This document shows, in pieces, positions 7,297-16,010 of a stretch of 38,686 nt of DNA. Location of the stretch: positions 1 through 38,686 of the forward strand of contig HG000330.1 in the NCBI GenBank assembly GCA_000436975.1, given 5' to 3'. The notes beneath the pieces are model-generated. The model was not told the DNA's origin. It did not search any database and worked only from the letters and a program-made list of their open reading frames with translations. The first letter of the stretch is position 1, and every line of letters begins with the position of its first letter. Position numbers and translations under genes: made by a program. Source of the stretch: Clostridium sp. CAG:1000 (GTDB taxonomy: Bacteria > Bacillota_I > Bacilli_A > RF39 > UBA660).

Positions 7297-8821
7297 ATTG
7301 TGGCGAACAAATTCTAGGAATAGGCACATAGTTCTTAACAAAAGATGTTTCTGTACTTTCTACTCTAACATAGCCAAAATTATTACAAGAAAAATCACAA
7401 TAATTATTATTAGCATCCATATACGAATCACTTACTGAACAATAAAATTTATATTTATCAGTATTTTTTTCTAAATAAAATACATTGTTCACAAATTTAA
7501 GACTATCAGTGTATTTTTCTGAAACAACATATATATTTCTCTTAAGAGAATTTACTAAATCATTTTGCTTGTACACATATGTATAATTATAATCTCCTAT
7601 TTCTTTTTTTAGATTATTAAATACAACATAATTTTTATTTTCCTTTAGTTTTCCATTACCAGATATACCCATATCATTATATTTTTTAACCTCAGAGGGT
7701 AATAATAATATTTTTTTGTCACCTTTAAGTTTTATCCCAATATTATTAATCTTAGTCATTGAAATTTGATTAATCACACTAGCTTTAGTATTATTACGAT
7801 CAAAACCACTCAAAACTACTACAAGGTAATAAGTTTCGTTTCCATCTAAAGTTACTATTGGATTAGAAATATCATATCTTTCATTACTAATCTCATAATT
7901 ACCAAATATATAATTTGAAATATGTCCTCCATTATCATTTGAAGGAACGAAAGAAGAAGCAATTATATTTTCAATTTCATTATTTAATTCATTCTCATTT
8001 TCAATTTCTTTTAATTTTTCAATTATTTTATTTTTAGATATTATCATAAAACTGTAATAACCATCTAATCCTTGTGATTCAATTTGATATGTACCTCCAT
8101 CCTTATTAGGAACATCAAATGATGATATAAACACTGGCACACTTATTTCACTAACGCCATTTTCGTTTACAGTAATATCTTCATCAAATATATTACTTTT
8201 ACCACCATATAATTTGCTATCACTTATATAAGCAGAATTTGTAATATAAAAAGCATTGCTATCTTCTGATAATTCTATATTGCTAAAATCTCCAGAAAAT
8301 ATGGCATATAACTCAGTAAATTTGTTTTTCAATTCGGGCACTTCTTTAATTGTTTTAGCAATATCTGAAAATTTTTGTTCAGTCATTTTATCACTTAGTT
8401 TACCATTCTCTTTATCTATTAAAGAATAATGTGTAACGATATTCTCTTCAGTATAGTTTTCTAATTTTCCTATACTAATAATATTTCCGTTGCCTCCTAA
8501 AGTTTCATCTGATATTAAGAAATTAGAATACTTTCCAGTTCCCTCTGCATTTAAAATGGGCTTACCATTTTCTATTGTTATGGTACATTTTTTATATATC
8601 TTTTCATTTCCTACAGTACAATCATACTCACCAATATTATTATAATCAATTGACAAATCATCATCAAGACTTTTAAGTACAGCTAATGATTCTGTTTTGA
8701 AAGAGTTTTCTAGCGAATCATTATACAGTTTAAGTATACTAGGAACAGCAATTATTGATAATACTGCAACTATTCCAATAACTGCTAAAAGTTCTATTAA
8801 AGTAAAACCATTTTTTTTCAT
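7295..8821 (-). CDS. Prepilin-like surface protein (type IV pilin N-terminus)
   Basis: A 508-residue protein that starts with a class III (prepilin) signal, MKKNGFTLIELLAVIGIVAV: short basic leader, Gly before Phe, Glu at mature position 5 and a hydrophobic helix to about residue 30. Proteins with this signal are cut by a prepilin peptidase and can join pili or pseudopili. The remaining ~470 residues form a long, mainly polar outer region with no family I recognise; it is much larger than a major pilin (usually 130-200 residues). A Cys-rich tail (CSVSDSYMDANNNYCDFSC and a last Cys at about 506) may form disulfides. The gene follows the larger prepilin gene after one base, with GGAGGTAAG in the preceding coding sequence, so translation is coupled. 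Assembly genes are not in the window. Confidence 0.85.
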   Translation of the reverse strand: MKKNGFTLIELLAVIGIVAVLSIIAVPSILKLYNDSLENSFKTESLAVLKSLDDDLSIDYNNIGEYDCTVGNEKIYKKCTITIENGKPILNAEGTGKYSNFLISDETLGGNGNIISIGKLENYTEENIVTHYSLIDKENGKLSDKMTEQKFSDIAKTIKEVPELKNKFTELYAIFSGDFSNIELSEDSNAFYITNSAYISDSKLYGGKSNIFDEDITVNENGVSEISVPVFISSFDVPNKDGGTYQIESQGLDGYYSFMIISKNKIIEKLKEIENENELNNEIENIIASSFVPSNDNGGHISNYIFGNYEISNERYDISNPIVTLDGNETYYLVVVLSGFDRNNTKASVINQISMTKINNIGIKLKGDKKILLLPSEVKKYNDMGISGNGKLKENKNYVVFNNLKKEIGDYNYTYVYKQNDLVNSLKRNIYVVSEKYTDSLKFVNNVFYLEKNTDKYKFYCSVSDSYMDANNNYCDFSCNNFGYVRVESTETSFVKNYVPIPRICSPQ

Positions 8822-8822
8822 A

Positions 8823-11714
8823 TTACTTACCTCCTTCTATTAAATACGGATCATCAAATCTTCCGGTGCCTTGAGATATATACGTAGAGCCTGAAATTGC
8901 TATTACAGGAAAAGTACCTCTATAACTATCATGAATAGTAATAGAGCCAGAAAAATACTCTGGTGTCATTGTTCCATATCTAGTATCCATAATTTTTAAT
9001 TCATCTGCACTTGGTAAACCTATAGGATATTTCAATTTTCCATTTCCATTTTTCGTTGATACAGTGAATTTATCATTATTATGTTTACATATATACGTAG
9101 GTATATTTCTTTTATAAAATGAATAGTTAGTTCTTATATCATCATACCCAGTGTCATTGTCAATAACACTTCTGTCATTACAAAACACAGAATCTGCTAA
9201 TTTAATATTTAAAGGCTTAATATTTTTTTCATACCACTTATCTATTTCCTTTTTAATGTCACTATCATATTTATTGCTTGTGCTTTTCTCATATGATTCA
9301 CTTTTAAATTTAATTTCATCAATTTTAGACTCCCAATATGCTGTTTCTCCGGTATTAGTATAATACCATCTGCTAGATGAAAATTCTTTTATTCTATATA
9401 TTTGTTGACATTCATCATCATAACTTGAAAAACAAGTATAATAATTCATGACTGTGCAATTAGATGATGATTTACATATTTCTTCAGTATCCCATTTACC
9501 ATTAATAATATTTCCACTAATTTTATACTTCTTTGTTTTATTATCATATTTAAATTCACTTCCAAAACTATAAGTTGGATTAGGATAAATCTTAATGAGC
9601 TTTTCAGTTTCTTTTTGGACTAAATCACCAGTCATATAACCGACGTAAGTATTGTCATTTGTAATATTAGAATAATTTTCTTCTGATATTCCATAATAGT
9701 TTTTTTCCTCTAAACATTTATTATTTTTATATTCACCATAATAAATTAGTCTTACGTTATCATTTTCATCAGTTCTTATTATATTAAAACAGTTTTTTCC
9801 AATTGCAACAAAGTTATTATCAATTTCTCCTCTATAAAAGTATATTCTTTTTGCATTTGGTGAGAATTTATCATTTTCAATATAGTATAAACCTTTTCCA
9901 TTTAATTCACTATAAACTTTATTTGAATAATATTGTCGTGATTTAGAACTAGTTGAATTATTATAAGAACTTAGTTTATAAATATTATTATCCACAGAAA
10001 AGTAATAATTTATAGCAGGGCATACATTTTCAGAGCAAACTTCATCACTTCCCCATGTTCCTTTAATAACATCACCTGATAAAATAAAATTTCCTGTACT
10101 TTTATCAATATCCATGTTTTTATAAAAGATAATATCATCGTCCATATTGATAGTATTATTCCATGAATAACTACGGGATTCATAGCCTATCAATGCGTGT
10201 GTAGAATCATTATCAAAGTCTATTCCAGTATCTTTATACACATTAACACTCTTTTTTTGAGCATCATAAGCACAATTATCACTTAAAATCTTATTCATTA
10301 TCGAACCTTTTTTATATATATTAGTAGCACAATTTTTATTACTTGTATATGTATCAGTTCTTATACTAAATGGATTAGATTCACTTCCGTTACCATATAA
10401 AACTATTGCCTTTTTATTTAGTGATATCATTGGCGTAATAGAATTTTTATATGAAATATATTCAGAATATAAACCATATGGATCAATTTTATAAACTTTG
10501 TTATTTTCAGAAGGAGTCATAGTCCAATAATCTCCATATAAGTATGATGATAAATTCTTATTGTAGTAACCACTTTCTGTTCTGACTATATTATTTTTAT
10601 CACCCATATTTGCTTCATATATAGGCTCCTTATTTAAAGTTACTATCCCCCCTGAATAAATATATTCATCTGCTGTTAAAAGAGCAATAGGATATTTAAG
10701 CTTTCCATTTCCAATCTTATCACTAACGGTAAAGCTATCTTCATTATTACATTTATTAGTTGGAGTCTTAACATTTCCATTTAGTCTATTTTTAGAGTTA
10801 TATACACCATTTTCATCTTTGCTTCTATCATTGCAATAAGATGTATCCTGGATATATTCTCCAAATTGTAATAATGTTTTTTTATACCAATCATCTAATG
10901 TTTCTTGGATTGCACTACCATGCTCGCTATCATAATTAGTTGATTCATAATAAGAATCACCAATAGAAGTATTATATCCATAACATTGTCCTTGATAAGG
11001 TGTACCATTATAAATTAATTTAACTGCTCCATCCTCTGCTATCTTAACAACTTTCCAACATATATTTGCAAATAAAACATTATTATTAGCAACAAGCCCT
11101 CTAAAATAATATGTTTTGTCTACTTTACCATCTGAATTAATATCATCTGAGTTATAGTTATAAAATAAACCTATTCCGTTAGTAGCACTTGCTGGTTTTG
11201 AAAAGTCTATTCCATTTTCACTTTCTACAGTATCTGATTTTTTATTATCTGGATATGTTTTATTATTTGCAAGAATAACATTTTTAAGTGATTTATTCTC
11301 ATCAAATACACATCTTAATTTATCATAACCACCTTTAATAATATTTTTGTTTGTAAATGAATGAATATCATCCCCTCTATTTGCTTCGATATAGTGTTTA
11401 CCATCAGATGCTTGCATTCTAGAAAAAGTACCATTTTTATTTAGATCTATACAATATTTAAAATCTTTATTTGAAAGTTCTAATGATGTTTCATCTTCGC
11501 TAGATATTGCTACTATTTTCTTTTTATTCATTTTAGCTATTACTTCTTTATTAGTAATTTGTCTTTCTAAATTTTTAAACTCTGTTAAAAAAGCGTTTTC
11601 TTTTGCTTTATCATATATCGTTCTAATTCTTGGAACTGATAAAGTTACTAAAATCATTAAAATTGCTATTACTGCTAGAACCTCTACTAATGTAAATCCT
11701 TTTTTATTTTTCAT
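8823..11714 (-). CDS. Giant prepilin-like modular surface protein
   Basis: A 963-residue protein starting MKNKKGFTLVEVLAVIAILMI, a class III prepilin signal with Glu5 and a hydrophobic helix. The ATG at 11714 is chosen because AAGGGG lies eight bases upstream; a GTG three codons earlier would overlap that site. The outer part is built from related modules: a YFRGLVANNNVLFANICWKVV-type block followed by LIYNGT, a CNDRS block, a GNGKLKYPIALLTADEY block, a YWTMTPSE block, and an ending such as GNGSESNPFSI. Most blocks recur near the C-terminus, which ends GTGRFDDPYLIEGGK. Similar blocks occur in the secreted protein at 31264-33663. Many Cys pairs suggest disulfides. The layout looks like a pilin-anchored adhesin or tip protein, which is an inference. 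Confidence 0.85.
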   Translation of the reverse strand: MKNKKGFTLVEVLAVIAILMILVTLSVPRIRTIYDKAKENAFLTEFKNLERQITNKEVIAKMNKKKIVAISSEDETSLELSNKDFKYCIDLNKNGTFSRMQASDGKHYIEANRGDDIHSFTNKNIIKGGYDKLRCVFDENKSLKNVILANNKTYPDNKKSDTVESENGIDFSKPASATNGIGLFYNYNSDDINSDGKVDKTYYFRGLVANNNVLFANICWKVVKIAEDGAVKLIYNGTPYQGQCYGYNTSIGDSYYESTNYDSEHGSAIQETLDDWYKKTLLQFGEYIQDTSYCNDRSKDENGVYNSKNRLNGNVKTPTNKCNNEDSFTVSDKIGNGKLKYPIALLTADEYIYSGGIVTLNKEPIYEANMGDKNNIVRTESGYYNKNLSSYLYGDYWTMTPSENNKVYKIDPYGLYSEYISYKNSITPMISLNKKAIVLYGNGSESNPFSIRTDTYTSNKNCATNIYKKGSIMNKILSDNCAYDAQKKSVNVYKDTGIDFDNDSTHALIGYESRSYSWNNTINMDDDIIFYKNMDIDKSTGNFILSGDVIKGTWGSDEVCSENVCPAINYYFSVDNNIYKLSSYNNSTSSKSRQYYSNKVYSELNGKGLYYIENDKFSPNAKRIYFYRGEIDNNFVAIGKNCFNIIRTDENDNVRLIYYGEYKNNKCLEEKNYYGISEENYSNITNDNTYVGYMTGDLVQKETEKLIKIYPNPTYSFGSEFKYDNKTKKYKISGNIINGKWDTEEICKSSSNCTVMNYYTCFSSYDDECQQIYRIKEFSSSRWYYTNTGETAYWESKIDEIKFKSESYEKSTSNKYDSDIKKEIDKWYEKNIKPLNIKLADSVFCNDRSVIDNDTGYDDIRTNYSFYKRNIPTYICKHNNDKFTVSTKNGNGKLKYPIGLPSADELKIMDTRYGTMTPEYFSGSITIHDSYRGTFPVIAISGSTYISQGTGRFDDPYLIEGGK

Positions 11715-11781
11715 GGTATTCACCCCTTAAATATTATTTTTACATAAAGTTTATTGTGTACAACGTGCTATCTTAATTATA

Positions 11782-11810
11782 ATTATACAAGTTTTTAAAA
11801 TTTTTGTAAA
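11782..11810 (-). promoter_or_regulatory. Promoter of the two-gene prepilin operon
   Basis: Minus-strand TTTACA and TATAAT are 17 bases apart, about 65 bases before the ATG at 11714. Confidence 0.6.
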
Positions 11811-11821
11811 TAAAAAGATGA

Positions 11822-12640
11822 CTAGTCTTTATCATAATCATCTAAAAAACTATAAGCATCATCCTTTGTTTTATGATAACCAAGTACAGTATTTAAATTA
11901 ATATCAAATGTACTTTTAAATATATTATTATCAACATTAGGGTTAATTTTTTTAAGTTCATTTAATAGTTCTTTTATTTCTTTTCTTTTTGATGTGTTTT
12001 CAGTTTGATTCTTCTCAGTAAATTTACATGCACAATTTAAGAATGTTAGATCATTTCCTTTAGCAAATCTTATAATATCTTTTTCTCTTACATAATAAAG
12101 TGGTCTTATAAGTTCCATACCTTTAAAATTTTCACTATGAAGTTTTGGCATCATAGTTTTATATTCAGATGCATAAAACATACTTAGTAATATAGTTTCC
12201 ACCACATCATCAAAATGGTGCCCTAACGCTATTTTATTACATCCAAGTCTTTGTGCTTCACTATAAAGACACCCTCTTCTCATTCTTGCACATAAATAAC
12301 AAGGTGACTTTATTTGCGTTTCCACAACATCAAATATATTACTATTAAATATATGCAAATCTATATTCATCTTTTCAGCGTTTGACTTTATAAGTTCAAG
12401 ATTCTTTTCATTGTATCCAGGGTTCATACATATAAATACAACTTCGAAATCAATCTTACCATGACGTTTTAATTCTTGCATACACTTAGCAAGTAAAAAT
12501 GAATCTTTACCACCTGAAATACATACAGCTATTTTATCTTTTTCTTTTACAAGTTCAAATTCTTTAACAGCTTTAATAAATCTAGCCCATATTTCTTTTC
12601 TATAAGTTTTTACTATACTTCTTTCTATTTCTTTATACAT
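11822..12640 (-). CDS. TtcA-like PP-loop tRNA thiolation ATPase
   Basis: A 272-residue PP-loop protein of the TtcA/TilS-like N-type ATP pyrophosphatase group. Visible motifs are the PP-loop SGGKDSFLL (about 45-53), a CYLCARMRRGC block with a CxxC pair (about 115), the GHHFDDVVETILLSMFY motif (about 140-156) and a further Cys pair (NCACK, about 203). TtcA enzymes use an Fe-S cluster held by such Cys to make 2-thiocytidine in tRNA; the exact substrate here is inferred. The ATG at 12640 follows a GGTG seven bases upstream; an ATG four codons earlier (12652) is the alternative. It overlaps the end of folD by eight bases, so the two are coupled. Confidence 0.8.
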   Translation of the reverse strand: MYKEIERSIVKTYRKEIWARFIKAVKEFELVKEKDKIAVCISGGKDSFLLAKCMQELKRHGKIDFEVVFICMNPGYNEKNLELIKSNAEKMNIDLHIFNSNIFDVVETQIKSPCYLCARMRRGCLYSEAQRLGCNKIALGHHFDDVVETILLSMFYASEYKTMMPKLHSENFKGMELIRPLYYVREKDIIRFAKGNDLTFLNCACKFTEKNQTENTSKRKEIKELLNELKKINPNVDNNIFKSTFDINLNTVLGYHKTKDDAYSFLDDYDKD

Positions 12641-13475
12641 CTTTAACACCATGTTGACTTTTATATGCTATAAAAGTATTTTTAAGTAACATAACCACTG
12701 TCATAGGTCCTACTCCTCCCGGCACAGGTGTAAGATATGAACACTTGTCACTAACATTAGGATTAACATCACCATATAATTTACCATTATCACGACTTAT
12801 CCCAACATCTATAATAACACATCCTTCTTTTATCATATTTTTATCTATTAAATATTTATGACCTGTTGCAACTATTAATATGTCTGCTTCTTTAGTTATA
12901 CTTCCTAAATCTATAGTTTTGGAGTGGCATATTGTAACAGTAGCATTTCTTTTTAAACATTCTTGATAAGTAGGAGTTCCGACTAATTCACTCCTACCAA
13001 CTACAACCACTCTTTTAGACTCAATATTTATTTTATAATAATCAAGCAGTTCTAATATTCCTTTAGTTGTACATGGTATTAAACTACTTTTATTATTCAT
13101 TCTTCTTATTTTAGATTCATTAGTAAGACCATCTACATCTTTAGATACATCTATTGTATTAATAATTTTATCTACATTAAAATGATCTGGAATTGGTAAC
13201 TGAACTATTATTCCATTTACAGATACATCTTTATTTAACTCTTTTATTTTATTAATTACTACACTTTCTTTTACTTCACTTAAGTAATCAAAATGCATAA
13301 AACTTATACCCACTTGTTCACATGATTTTCTCTTATTATTTACATATACTTTAGATGCTTCATCATCACCTATTGTTATAACTGCTAAAATAGGTGTTTG
13401 AACATACATAGATATTTCTTTCCTTAAATCATCTTTTATTATATTTGAAAGATTCTTTCCATCCATTATTTCCAT
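12633..13475 (-). CDS. folD: FolD bifunctional methylene-THF dehydrogenase/cyclohydrolase
   Basis: A 280-residue enzyme that oxidises 5,10-methylene-tetrahydrofolate to methenyl-THF with NADP and hydrolyses it to 10-formyl-THF, supplying purine synthesis and initiator tRNA formylation. Signatures seen are SKVYVNNKRKSCEQVGI with the catalytic Lys region, GIIVQLPIPDHF, the VVVGRSELVGTP nucleotide-binding loop and the C-terminal TPVPGGVGPMTVVMLLKNT. Length is typical. The start at 13475 has GAGG seven bases before it and lies two bases after the cyclophilin gene, so the three genes 14134-11822 form one operon. Confidence 0.96.
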   Translation of the reverse strand: MEIMDGKNLSNIIKDDLRKEISMYVQTPILAVITIGDDEASKVYVNNKRKSCEQVGISFMHFDYLSEVKESVVINKIKELNKDVSVNGIIVQLPIPDHFNVDKIINTIDVSKDVDGLTNESKIRRMNNKSSLIPCTTKGILELLDYYKINIESKRVVVVGRSELVGTPTYQECLKRNATVTICHSKTIDLGSITKEADILIVATGHKYLIDKNMIKEGCVIIDVGISRDNGKLYGDVNPNVSDKCSYLTPVPGGVGPMTVVMLLKNTFIAYKSQHGVKDV

Positions 13476-13477
13476 AT

Positions 13478-14134
13478 TTATTCCTCTAAAAGACTAACAA
13501 ATCTAATTGATGTTATCACTTTATCACTAAGTGGTTTATCATTTTCATCAGTTTGTGAAATAGCAAGATCATCAACTACACTCATACCATTAATAACTTT
13601 TCCAAACGCAGCATATTTTCCATTTAAAAATATTGAATCTTTATGCACTATAAAGAATTGACTACTTGCTGAATTCATAGTTTCTTCTGTTTCAGGATTT
13701 CCCCCACGTCTTGCCATTGAAAGCACTCCTCTTGTATGAGATAAATTATTTTCTATTCCATTTTCACTAAACTCTCCCTTAATATTTTCATCACTACCAC
13801 CAATACCAGTTCCTAATGGATCTCCTGTTTGAATCATAAAGTCTTTTATAATTCTATGGAATATTAACCCATCATAAAATTTATCACTAACTAACTTCTT
13901 AAAGTTTTCTACTGTTATTGGTGCTATATCAGGATAAAGTTCTGCCACTATAATTCCCTTATCTTTAACATCTATTTTAATTAAATTTGTTTCTTTATCA
14001 CTTTCTATATATTTTTTATTTTCAATATTGTATACTGTTTTTCCATCCTTAGTCTCAGTTTTATAATTAAGACCACATGAACAAAGCATAAATAAAAAAC
14101 TAAGTGTCAAAACATACTTTAAAAACTTTCTCAT
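13478..14134 (-). CDS. Cyclophilin-type peptidyl-prolyl isomerase lipoprotein
   Basis: A 218-residue protein with a lipoprotein signal (MRKFLKYVLTLSFLFMLCSCG; lipobox L-C-S-C, lipidated Cys at about 20), so it is predicted to sit on the outer face of the membrane. The cyclophilin domain covers about 50-218, with ITVENFKKLV, FYDGLIFHRIIKDFMIQTGDP (active-site FHRxxxxFMxQxGD), RGVLSMARRGGNPET, SQFFIVH and LNGKYAAFGKVI. It would speed proline isomerisation in exported proteins. The ATG at 14134 follows AAGGGTG; an in-frame GTG three codons earlier overlaps that site and is rejected. It heads the operon with folD and the TtcA-like gene. Confidence 0.93.
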   Translation of the reverse strand: MRKFLKYVLTLSFLFMLCSCGLNYKTETKDGKTVYNIENKKYIESDKETNLIKIDVKDKGIIVAELYPDIAPITVENFKKLVSDKFYDGLIFHRIIKDFMIQTGDPLGTGIGGSDENIKGEFSENGIENNLSHTRGVLSMARRGGNPETEETMNSASSQFFIVHKDSIFLNGKYAAFGKVINGMSVVDDLAISQTDENDKPLSDKVITSIRFVSLLEE

Positions 14135-14173
14135 ATTAATCACCCTTTCGACTAAATAATTTTATCACAAATA

Positions 14174-14231
14174 AATAGAAAAGTCATTAAGACTTCTCTA
14201 TTCACATATATCTTTCTTTATACTGTGTCAA
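14174..14231 (-). promoter_or_regulatory. Possible promoter and leader hairpin of the cyclophilin operon
   Basis: A minus-strand TTGACA (14226-14231) has no good -10; the best candidates are TATATG or TATGTG 15-17 bases away. Downstream is an imperfect hairpin (14174-14202, AATAGA-AAGTC with GACTT-TCTATT). Whether this is a leader structure or a weak terminator cannot be told. Confidence 0.35.
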
Positions 14232-14297
14232 AAATAAATAATACTTTTTATCATAGTCTTCATTTATCAAACAAATTTATCTGGTAAAGCTACAAAA

Positions 14298-14320
14298 TAA
14301 AAAAGACTAATTTCTTAGCC
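14298..14320 (-). terminator. Terminator of the dnaG-sigA-trmK operon
   Basis: Minus-strand stem GGCTAA-GAAA-TTAGTC followed by a run of T; it overlaps the trmK stop codon. Confidence 0.8.
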
Positions 14321-14929
14321 TATATATTTAATTATTTTATTTGCTTTTATATTTTGATTATTTGAAACTCTTTGTATTTCTAAATATTTACTTTTTAAGT
14401 GATGTAAATATTTATTATACATTATTTTATCTTTATGATTAAGTCCCAATAATAACTCTTTTTCAGTATATTTTCTTTTCCCCTCTTTAAATACTATTAA
14501 ATTGTAATATTTATTATTTTCATATACTATTAATTCATCACTAACTATATAATTTAATTTATTCATCTCGTCTCTTAATATATCATGATAATTATTTGAT
14601 ATGGTTATTATTTTATTAAATCTAAGATTAGTGTTTTTTAATATATCAAGTATTGTATGACTACCCATACCAGCAAGTATTAAAGTATTAGCCTCTCCTT
14701 CTTTAATATTATTAAGCCCATCAGAAACTCTTAAATTAATATAATCATTTAAATTTAATTTATTTATTTTTTTCTTAGCACTAGCAACTACTTTTTCACT
14801 TATATCACTAGCTATAGATTTAATATTTCTTTTAGAAAGTAATATTCCTACTTCAACTTGATCACACCCAACATCCACTACTAAGTCATTATCATTTATA
14901 AATGAACAAATAGCCTCTATTCTATTCAA
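14315..14929 (-). CDS. trmK: TrmK, tRNA (adenine-22-N1)-methyltransferase
   Basis: A 204-residue SAM-dependent methyltransferase of the TrmK (YqfN) family, which makes m1A22 in tRNA. SAM-binding motif I is VVDVGCDQVEVGILL (about 17-31), followed by IKSIASDISEKVVASAKKKI, RVSDGLNNI and LILAGMGSHTILDIL (about 83-97), which matches the family's (I/A)AGMGG block. The usual DxGxDHxYLP is changed to D-Q-V-E here and GMGG to GMGS, and the protein is shorter than Bacillus subtilis TrmK (238 residues), so it is a divergent member. It overlaps sigA by eight bases; position after sigA matches Bacillus and supports the call. The Nif3-like partner yqfO that often follows is missing. Confidence 0.82.
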   Translation of the reverse strand: MNRIEAICSFINDNDLVVDVGCDQVEVGILLSKRNIKSIASDISEKVVASAKKKINKLNLNDYINLRVSDGLNNIKEGEANTLILAGMGSHTILDILKNTNLRFNKIITISNNYHDILRDEMNKLNYIVSDELIVYENNKYYNLIVFKEGKRKYTEKELLLGLNHKDKIMYNKYLHHLKSKYLEIQRVSNNQNIKANKIIKYIG

Positions 14930-16010
14930 TTAAGAAATCCTTTAGTTTTTTAGCTCTTGATGGGTGTCTTAATTTTCTTAATGCCTTAGCTTCGATTTGT
15001 CTAATTCTTTCTCTTGTAACTTTGAATTTCTTTCCTACTTCTTCTAATGTATGACTTGAACCATCAAATAAACCAAATCTTAATTCTAATACTTCTTTTT
15101 CACGAGTAGTTAGTGTATCTAACACTTGTCTTAATTCATCCTTAAGTATCTCATAAGTTGCGAAATCTTCTGGTGACATAGTTCTTTCATCAGCAAGGAA
15201 ATCTCCTAAATGTGAGTCATCTTCTTCACCTATTGGTGTTTCTAAAGATACTGGATCTTGACTAATTTTTCTTATTTCAGCTATCTTTTCAACAGAAAGT
15301 CCCATTTTCTTAGATAGTTCTTGATCAGTAGGTTCTCTATTTAATTCAAGAGTCATTTGTCTTTCTATTCTAGCCATTTTATTAATTGTTTCAACCATAT
15401 GAACAGGAACTCTTATAGTTCTTGCTTGATCTGCAAGTGCTCTTGTAATAGCTTGTCTAATCCACCAAGTAGCATAAGTACTAAACTTATAGCCTTTACC
15501 ATAATCAAACTTTTCTACTGCTTTCATAAGTCCAATGTTACCTTCTTGAATTAAATCTAAGAATAAAAGTCCTCTTCCTACATATCTTTTAGCAATTGAA
15601 ACAACAAGTCTTAAGTTAGATTCAGCTAATATATTTTTAGCTTTCTCATCTCCTTCTGCAACTCTTTTTGATAGTTCTTGTTCCTCCTCAAGTGATAACA
15701 AACTTATTTTACCTATCTCTTTTAAATACATTCTTACGTTATCATTAACGCTCATGTCTTTACTTTCATCAGGAATATTATCAGTTATATCATCTTTGAT
15801 ATCAATAGAACTTCCCTCATCTTCATCTTCTGCTTTTACTTCAATATGATTTTCAGTAAGTACATTATAAAGTTCATCTAATGCATTACTGTCTAAATCT
15901 AAATCTATTGTTTTCTTAGCTATTTGTTCATATGTTAGATAACCTTGATCTTTTCCTTCTTTTACTAAATCATTAACTCTTTCTTCAAATGTTTTAATAT
16001 TATTTACCAT
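14922..16010 (-). CDS. sigA: Primary sigma factor SigA (RpoD)
   Basis: A 362-residue housekeeping sigma factor. It has region 1.1-like N-terminus (about 1-70), region 1.2 (DNVRMYLKEIGKISLLS), region 2 (NLRLVVSIAKRYVGRG, FLDLIQEGNIGLMKAVEKFDY, KFSTYATWWIRQAITRALADQARTIR), region 3 (VHMVETINKMARIERQM) and region 4.2 (TLEEVGKKFKVTRERIRQIEAKALRKLRHPSR). It would direct RNA polymerase to the TTGACA-17-TATAAT promoters that are common in this window. It overlaps the end of dnaG by seven bases and the start of trmK by eight, giving the dnaG-sigA-trmK operon known from Bacillus. Confidence 0.97.
   Translation of the reverse strand: MVNNIKTFEERVNDLVKEGKDQGYLTYEQIAKKTIDLDLDSNALDELYNVLTENHIEVKAEDEDEGSSIDIKDDITDNIPDESKDMSVNDNVRMYLKEIGKISLLSLEEEQELSKRVAEGDEKAKNILAESNLRLVVSIAKRYVGRGLLFLDLIQEGNIGLMKAVEKFDYGKGYKFSTYATWWIRQAITRALADQARTIRVPVHMVETINKMARIERQMTLELNREPTDQELSKKMGLSVEKIAEIRKISQDPVSLETPIGEEDDSHLGDFLADERTMSPEDFATYEILKDELRQVLDTLTTREKEVLELRFGLFDGSSHTLEEVGKKFKVTRERIRQIEAKALRKLRHPSRAKKLKDFLIE

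Noticed and set aside
14174..14202. Hairpin as a second terminator for trmK
   Set aside because: A better terminator directly overlaps the trmK stop codon, and this hairpin lacks a continuous T-run; it may be in the cyclophilin leader.
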